Source of the DNA: Puffinus mauretanicus
Taxonomy: Eukaryota; Chordata; Aves; Procellariiformes; Procellariidae
Direction of reading: 5' to 3'
Length of the DNA: 64,000 nt
Assembly: GCA_023333565.1 (NCBI GenBank)
Contig: JAJKFH010002446.1
Coordinates: 1-64,000, forward strand
Shown: one piece after another, positions 57,196-64,000 of the stretch
Layout of the letters: every line of letters begins with the position of its first letter
Numbering within the stretch: position 1 is the stretch's first letter
The notes under the pieces: model-generated
The model's database searches: none
Seen by the model: the letters and a program-made list of their open reading frames with translations, nothing else
What the model was told of the DNA's origin: nothing
Made by a program: the position numbers and the translations under genes

Positions 57196-58539
57196 TCATA
57201 GCATACTTTGGAACTTCTCACATCTTATATAAAAAGAGCATTTGTCATTTGGAGGAGTAACAATTTTGGCAACACGAAGTTCTCTTGACAAGCCATACAC
57301 TGATTCTACTACTTCATTTCACCACTTCTTAAAAAAATCTCTTAGTGCCAATTTCAAATCACTCTTCTATAGAATTGGCTTGAGATAGCACAATAGAGAA
57401 TTAAAATTCTGAATGTTTGCATGCAATGTAGTTAAATACCTGTGAAAAAGGGCCAAAGTAAATCGTGCTGTTCCATAGCTATGCTTCTCCTGAAGTCCCA
57501 CTCAGATGTGACAGTTGCTTTTAACCATCTGAGAAATGTAATGGTAAACACAGAGATTTAATATGATTAAGAAATTCATTCAAGTTGATATAGAAACTAA
57601 GAAAGCTGTTTCAGATTATTTTTCATAAATCACAATGTTGATGGGTTCACAGTCACTTAGGCACTTGCAGATATTGTGGATTACATTACGATCACCAGGA
57701 GACGCTAGATCCAAAAAACAATGTAAGCTTTGTGTTCAGGGTCTCTCCACTTCCCAGCCAACTGGGCTCCCTCTTTCCTATCAGGGTTCCCTCTGATTTA
57801 CTAGCTGACTTTCTCAGTTATTTAGCCTCAGCAGGGGTGGAGGCATATCCACCACCACATTCCCACAGTTTTGGTGGTGAAGACACTCTCAAAATTTATG
57901 TTTAAACTTTCTCAGGCTGCAGCAACATTTTTGGAGTCAGTGTTGGCCTGGCTCAGCACTGTCAGATGGAGTTAGGTATGTTCAGAGCATGCCAAACACC
58001 AGTCTCTTCAGGGAGTTTAAATGCAAGGTCACTTAGTTCCTGGATTTATAGTGCCAAGGAAGGAGACAGGACACAGACAGTTAACTTAAAGAAAAGTCAC
58101 TGATATGTACATATCCTTAGGCACTTCAGGAATTTTCTGCTGAAACCTCAGGCACAACACAGCATTTCAGGCACCACTTTTTGGACTGATCTCATTGAGA
58201 GGCCTCTGTGCTATTTTAGAATTCGTCCTCTGCTTGCTAATGTCATTTTATAACATCACAGCAAACCTCAATAGAGTATAATGGGGTGTTGCAGTTCACC
58301 ATGTAAGCTCTTTAGGCACTATTCTCCAACAAGTAGAGTATTTCCAATGAAAGGAATAAGCCTATTTGCTGGCCTGCCAAGAATGAACCATTTAAAATGT
58401 TGTACTTAAGTAATAAACAGTTCCCACACTGTTTTAGCAAAGTGGATGATACTAAGGATGCCTTTACTGAGTATAGTGACCCCAAATGCAGGGGAAGAGT
58501 CCACATATTAAGCATGTTTTGCTGGATTCACTTCTGTGT
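57196..58539. other. Intergenic - no gene seen
   Basis: Unassigned sequence. The part near 57,640-58,270 is slightly less AT-rich and might be an old repeat, but I cannot place it in a family. Confidence 0.45.
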
Positions 58540-58834
58540 CAGTCTCTTCTCCCAAATAACAAGCAATAGGATGAGAGGAAATGGCCTCAAGTTGCACCAG
58601 GGGAGGTTTAGATTGGACATTAGGAAAAATTTCTTCACCGAAAGGGTTGTCAAGCATTGGAACAGGCTGCCCAGGGAAGTGGTTGAGTCACCATCCCTGA
58701 AGGTATTTGAAAAACATGAAGATGTGATGCTTAGGGACATGGTTTAGTGGTGGACTTGGCAGTGTCAAGTTAACAGTTGGACTTGATCTTAAAGGTCTTT
58801 TCCAACCTAAATGATTCTATGTTTCTATGATTCT
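58540..58834 (+). mobile_element. CR1 3' end fragment
   Basis: From AGTCTCTTCTCCCAAATAAC through TTGGAACAGGCTGCCCAGGG to the tail ATGTTTCTATGATTCT. Similar to the intron 23 copy, with a frame still reading [19 protein letters not shown]. Confidence 0.94.
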
Positions 58835-61800
58835 AAAAGACACAGGCAAAACAGGAACAAAGTCCAGCCTAAAGCTTAAGCATGTAGCCTAGCTTTGCTG
58901 GCATTGGCTTGAGATATAACATAAAATACAGGAAAACATATAGTATGATTTAATTGTCATTCATTCATATTAAAACATTTTGGTTGTTTCTCACAAGAGT
59001 TTGTCCTTCTCAAAAGATTAATATGGGGAATCTGCTCACTGAGTTTGTAGTTCTCAACCTCATTGATGTTACTGCTACTGTAATAATTACCGCTGCTAAC
59101 CATTGGAATGTTACTGTCTACACACACATCAAAGTAATCCCATTAGACTTCACATTAAGGTCACACATCCTTCAGTAAATTAAAAGTAAATATCTCGAAA
59201 AGTTTGGCTTTGCTTGAATGGGAAAACAAACTGAACAAACCTGAGTGAAAAGCACTAATCCAAAACAGTTGAGCCTCCAGTTGAGACAGTGAGAAAATAA
59301 TCCAAAAATAAGAGTAACCATAAAGTAATCACCAGAAAATAAGAGTATTGGCTATGCAAGGATTTCAGTTGTGGTATCAGTTCACAGAGGTACATGGTAT
59401 TATAAGTTTAACCTATTGAAAATCCAAACCACAGGAAGTTCATGGATAGGGTTTTTAATCACTCTTCTGGTCTATTTTTATTTTTCCCAAGTCCCCAGTA
59501 CTCAAACTTAACATGGCTGCAGAACAACCGGCTCTCCAAAACATGGAGAATTAAGGTGATTTGCATTTTAATACAAGAGCTCTTAATATAAAATTAGGTT
59601 ACAGGAAGGTTGCAGAAAAGTCTGCCCTAGGATTCAGGGCATCCAATTTCCTGTTAGTCCCCTCCCTCCCATCCCCCAAGTTCTAATTCATTCCTTTTGT
59701 GTTCACCTCACCCTACTCCTTCATTCCCCCAGATTAACTGTACGTGCTTTAGCTTCATACTTCAACTCCAATGCATGCTCCTGTTATCCTCCTCCAACCT
59801 CAAAGAGCATCCACCTTCTTCCTGGGCCTAGGTATGAAATGGCAGGAGACAGCTTTGTCCCTTAGTTACATTCAGGGAGTCCTCTCTTCCCCTTTCCCTT
59901 CCTGCTGTTACAAAACAGAGGATGAAGAAGCAATGGGAAGTCTGATCCAGTTTCAACTGTGTGGGGCAGGGAAGATTAGCTTTCAGTTTCTGCATTAATC
60001 CTCTTTTCTTCTACAGGAGGTTTGACAAATACTTTCTCTCCAGTATACACTTGTCCAAACACTAGTCTGTTCATTAGAATAATGTCAGATATGCTTTGGC
60101 ATCTGCAGCAACCCTAACCGGTTGCTTCTTTCTGGAGACAGGGAAGGAGGAAAGCTTTCAATTCAAACAACGCCTGCAAGTCACACAAAGGATGAGATCT
60201 GAGATCTCTCAAGACCTGGCCGCACTGGCATCAGCATAGGCCTAAACTAAAAGAGGGTTCTTTGCAAATTCTTACCATGTTTCCTTCCTCCTCATTCCTT
60301 GAACTTAAGCAGAGTTTACTACAACTTGGCCTTTAATTGCCAAAACCCCAGGAAGTCAGAATCTTTTCTCTTTAGACATCTACGCTATTTTCATTCACCA
60401 TCCTATAAGACAGCCTTATCATACAAATGAGATTATTTCTATATTATGAGAAGCAACTGCTTCCTCTAGTCCACAGCATTTGATATCCAACAACAAATAA
60501 AGCACTTCTTAATAGCCTTAGCATGAGGCATAGCATTTGTTTACACGGAGAAGAAATTTATAACATTCCATTTCCAACCAAAATGCACCTTGCTTCATCC
60601 TGCAGTTGGTGAAGATGATCAACATCAGAAATACTGTTCTTTTTCAGAGAGACAACACACCTCTCAGAGCCCCTCTGTGGTTACTCATGGAAAAGCACTC
60701 CCATAGCCTTCAAAAGGCCTGGGCTTTCAACCACCAGCGTCCTGTGACCTACATAAAATCTGTAAAATTAAGAAGGTCAAAACAGGAAACTTCCCCCATA
60801 TGTCTCCTCAGGATCAGCAGTTTTCTGAAAAGAGGAAGAACAGTATCATTTACTGTGTGTTCAGAAGGCAGAAAGCAAAGAGGCCAAACAGGACTATAAT
60901 AAAGCAAAATGTATTTCAGATAAGGAGAAAAGGCTGTTTACAAATCTTAATCTAGTGAATTCTTTTCTTTTTAATATAGTTCTTATAAATTTTCCTTTCA
61001 ATGTTTCCCAACTTCAGCTGGTCTTCTGTGAGTATAGCACTACAAACAGAATTTCAGATATCCTCAGGTGACCCAGTACTCTGGTGCATTCACAGGTTTT
61101 TTTACTTTTTCTGCAATTCCAGGAGTTGTACTGAGATAACAGTTAATATCTGGGGGAATAAGCAAAACTGGATTATAAAATGGATCCAAGTTTATGATGA
61201 AGAAATGAGTTAAAGCCAAAGTCATTTAGCAAAGGGCCAGTGGCTTGAGAGAAAAGATTCAAATCTGACAGTCTGTGAAGTAGAGTGAAGTCAGTCTTGA
61301 GAAGTTTTCCTCAAACTGAGAAGAGGAATGTGAACTACTCTTCCAAGCTAAACTAAGAGAAGCCATGGGATTAACCTGCCAGATATGGCATCAGACTATT
61401 AAAAGTGTCAGAGAGACAGTAATGTTTTTTCTGTGTCTTTCTAGACAATGCCACTGGTCAGGTATATCTAAACAGTACACATTTCAATAGCAAAGAACAT
61501 GACAACTGCCACTCAATCAATATCTTGTTCTGGTGTCCCCGTCCTTGCAAAGCAGCAACATAGTCACACCTTCCTGAAGAGTATATTACAACATTCATTC
61601 ATAAACTGGGCATTAAAAGAAAAACCAGCAGGGTCTCAGGGACCTGTTGTCTTTTCCTGTTGGCTCTCCTGCTGAGACCTCTGATTGAGTTCAGAAATTG
61701 GAAATCCAGTTTACTGTGCAGGTGGTAATGAAAAAGATCTCCTGGCTTTACAGCAAAGGCATAAATTTATTCCATGTTTCATAGGAAAATTGTATTAACA

Positions 61801-62084
61801 CTGTTTCACTGACTAATTAAATTATAATGAGGATCATGTTATTAATGTTTTGTTAAACTCCTTTATTAAGACAAGGCCAATGGGTACTTGGAAGGAAGTT
61901 TCTTTATACATGGTTTACTGATTCAACTCTTCATAACTCATGGACGTTACACAGAAATAATTGCCTCGGTGTAGTATTTACAACCAAGATCAATTAATTA
62001 AACATGGGGAAAAACCCGATTTGTAACTCATCAGGGGAAGACACAAAGGTTACCAAGAACCAGACCCCAGAAGCGGTCTGCCCT
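58835..62084. other. Intergenic - no gene seen
   Basis: AT-rich spacer without recognised genes. Short frames (up to about 97 codons) show no family resemblance. Confidence 0.6.
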
Positions 62085-62103
62085 CTGCCAGTAGATGGCA
62101 TCA
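62085..62103 (+). promoter_or_regulatory. Candidate CTCF binding site
   Basis: CTGCCAGTAGATGGCATCA fits the 19-base CTCF consensus YDRCCASYAGRKGGCRSYV at 18 of 19 positions; the one mismatch is T for S at position 16. Binding is inferred from the motif alone. Confidence 0.5.
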
Positions 62104-62636
62104 TTACTCCTCCCTAGGAAAAGGGCTCAAAGGAAACCATCTGTGTTACCAGCAAAAGCTATGGCCACTACGTAGATATTTTCGCTTTTATTTTCACATA
62201 AAATAGAATCCTTTGCCTTAGGTGCTGTTTCTGTCTTCCGGTGGACAGCGACAGACAAAAGAAAGACCATACACAACCTGACCACACCAGGAGGCTGAGA
62301 GAAAGAGACAGAAAATATTGAATCTCCCTGTAATGGCGGACTAAACATCTGGCACCTTCTGCCTGTGAAAAAGGTGCACAGAGAGAATTTACAGAGACAG
62401 TCCTGCATCTAATTCAAAACCCATACAAGTTTCTAGAAACTGAATAATTAGTTATGACATTTTCACATACAAAAACTATGTTGTACACTTTTTTCTTTTA
62501 ATCCTCCCATGCAGATAGACTCAGGCCCTGAATCACAATATTTTTAAACAACTCTTATTTCTACAAATAGGTGTTAAGTGATGCAATAATTCATGAATAA
62601 TGCTATTAAACAGAACTACAGCCCCTACATAACACA

Positions 62637-62890
62637 TAATGGTATGAAGCTGCATCAAGGGAAGTTCAGACTGGACATTAGGAAAAGGTTCTTCACTGGG
62701 AGGGTGGTTGGTCACTGGAACAGGCTCCCCAGGGAAGTGGTCACAGCACCAAACCTGTCAGAGTTCAAAGGAGCATCTGGATGATGCTCTTAGTCATATG
62801 GTTTAGTTTTAGGTAGTCCTGTGAGGAGCAGGGAGTTGGACTCGATCCTCACGGGTCCCTTCCAACTCAAGATATTCTATGATTCTATGA
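62637..62890 (+). mobile_element. CR1 3' end fragment, different subfamily
   Basis: From TAATGGTATGAAGCTGCATC to the full tail ATTCTATGATTCTATGA at 62,890. The 3' portion (GGAGTTGGACTCGATCCTCA) belongs to the same subfamily as intron 11 copy 1, not to the copy at 58.5 kb. Confidence 0.93.
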
Positions 62891-64000
62891 TATGTATTAA
62901 TATCTACTTAATATGTAATACTACATATTAAACAACTACAGCTCTCTACAGCTAAAAAGGGTTGCAACAATCTTCTAGTACAGGTTAATTTTAATTGGAA
63001 AAGTCTAGGTTTGGCTCTGTATAAAACAATATTTTATAAAGAAATGAATACTAAAAAAGTATTTTTGGAAATAGGAATGACACTTCAATAGAAATAATTT
63101 ATACATATGTATCAATGAAATAAAATAGGACTGCAGAATCAGATGGGTAAAAAAATGGCTATCGTGCATAAAGTACTTCATTGTCTCATTGGGTTGGAAT
63201 TTTTGGCTTAAAATGTTTTTTTTCTCAGCTACTTTACAGAAGATACAGTATAACTGCAGACTTTAGGATAAAGGTATTTGCCACTCAATCTGAAAGTCAA
63301 AGGTTTCTTATACCTGATAGCTATTCTTTAATATGTTCTAAGTCTTGTCCTGTACATTACAATAATATAATAGACTGTTTAAAGTTGGCATACTGTACAC
63401 AAAGCCATATTTTTTGCACCATTGGAGAATCATTACTCTTATTTCCTGTTTTATTCACTACACAAAATTAAGCAAATTTTAGTGATGTTCTGTACAGCAA
63501 CTTCTGTATTCAGTCCATAATGACAAACAGAGGAAGAGTAAGAAATATACTTGGGAGAGGTAATAATCCTAAATTATCCTTGTAATAAGTGGTTAGAGAA
63601 AAACAAACTATCTGCAAGTTAGTGTCCCTTAAAAAAAAAGACCCCATTTTTTGCTCACATCTCCACAAATTTTGCATCCTGTCCCAACTGCCTTATTTAT
63701 TTTCAGCAGCTACCATGTTTACAGACTATCAGCTGACATTTTTTCCTGACATCCTTAGAGTTCTGATGTTTTATCCTATATCTCAGTAATGACAACAGAG
63801 GATGACCAAGCCGAACATTGGGAATAACTGATGTCTTGCTAGGGACGTAGCCTCACAGTATTCCTGCAATATTCAGGAGCTGTTCCACAGCATTGCTTAA
63901 ATACTAAACATATATTGTTGCTTCTTAGTCTGCTCCATCTCCACGAACAGAGCCCAGTGGAGATCAGCACACCTTTTACTACCTTTATTTAATTTTCCTC
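62891..64000. other. Intergenic - no gene seen
   Basis: AT-rich to the window end. No exon of a neighbouring gene is recognisable on either strand. Confidence 0.55.

Noticed and set aside
1..64000. CRISPR arrays, bacterial operons, tRNA or rRNA genes
   Set aside because: None seen. The sequence is vertebrate nuclear DNA with introns and LINEs; direct repeats found are simple or tandem repeats without spacers.

Overview
This is a vertebrate nuclear genomic window, almost certainly from a bird. It has GT-AG introns, long AT-rich non-coding stretches, many 5'-truncated CR1 LINEs ending in the avian 3' tail (ATTCTATGATTCT), and an avian-type ERVL provirus with LTRs. I cannot name the species. 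The abundance of this LTR type suggests Neoaves more than chicken, but that is recollection, not proof.

The left half (positions 1-30,579, minus strand) is the 5' half of a gel-forming mucin gene, which I identify as MUC2. Thirty exons can be placed with consistent splice phase from the start codon at 30,579 to the window edge. They give about 1,447 codons of open reading: signal peptide, D1 (VWD-C8-TIL), D2 (VWD-C8-TIL), D', D3 (VWD-C8-TIL), a short Pro/Thr/Ser linker, one CysD domain with a WxxW motif, and the start of a Pro/Thr/Ser (PTS) region running off the edge. The C-terminal D4/CK part lies outside the window. Two introns (after exons 7 and 12) use GC instead of GT donors. A TATA box, a CT-rich box, a forkhead-type site and a full Kozak start mark the promoter near 30,580-30,725.

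Intron 11 (16,410-20,511) is packed with at least four CR1 pieces in both orientations. Intron 23 carries a CR1 with a still-open 222-codon reverse-transcriptase fragment, and intron 24 a (GAAAAA)n tract.

The right half (30,640-64,000) has no gene I can support. It holds a probable minus-strand ERVL provirus (about 43,215-49,771) with a broken pol, a solo LTR of related type with a 5-bp target duplication (40,985-41,578), a degenerate second LTR type (38,677-38,983), CR1 fragments, and one good CTCF-like motif (62,085-62,103). By vertebrate synteny this would be the spacer between divergently transcribed MUC2 and MUC6, with MUC6 beyond 64,000; this is inference. I found no tRNA, rRNA, CRISPR or bacterial features, and no previously undescribed system.
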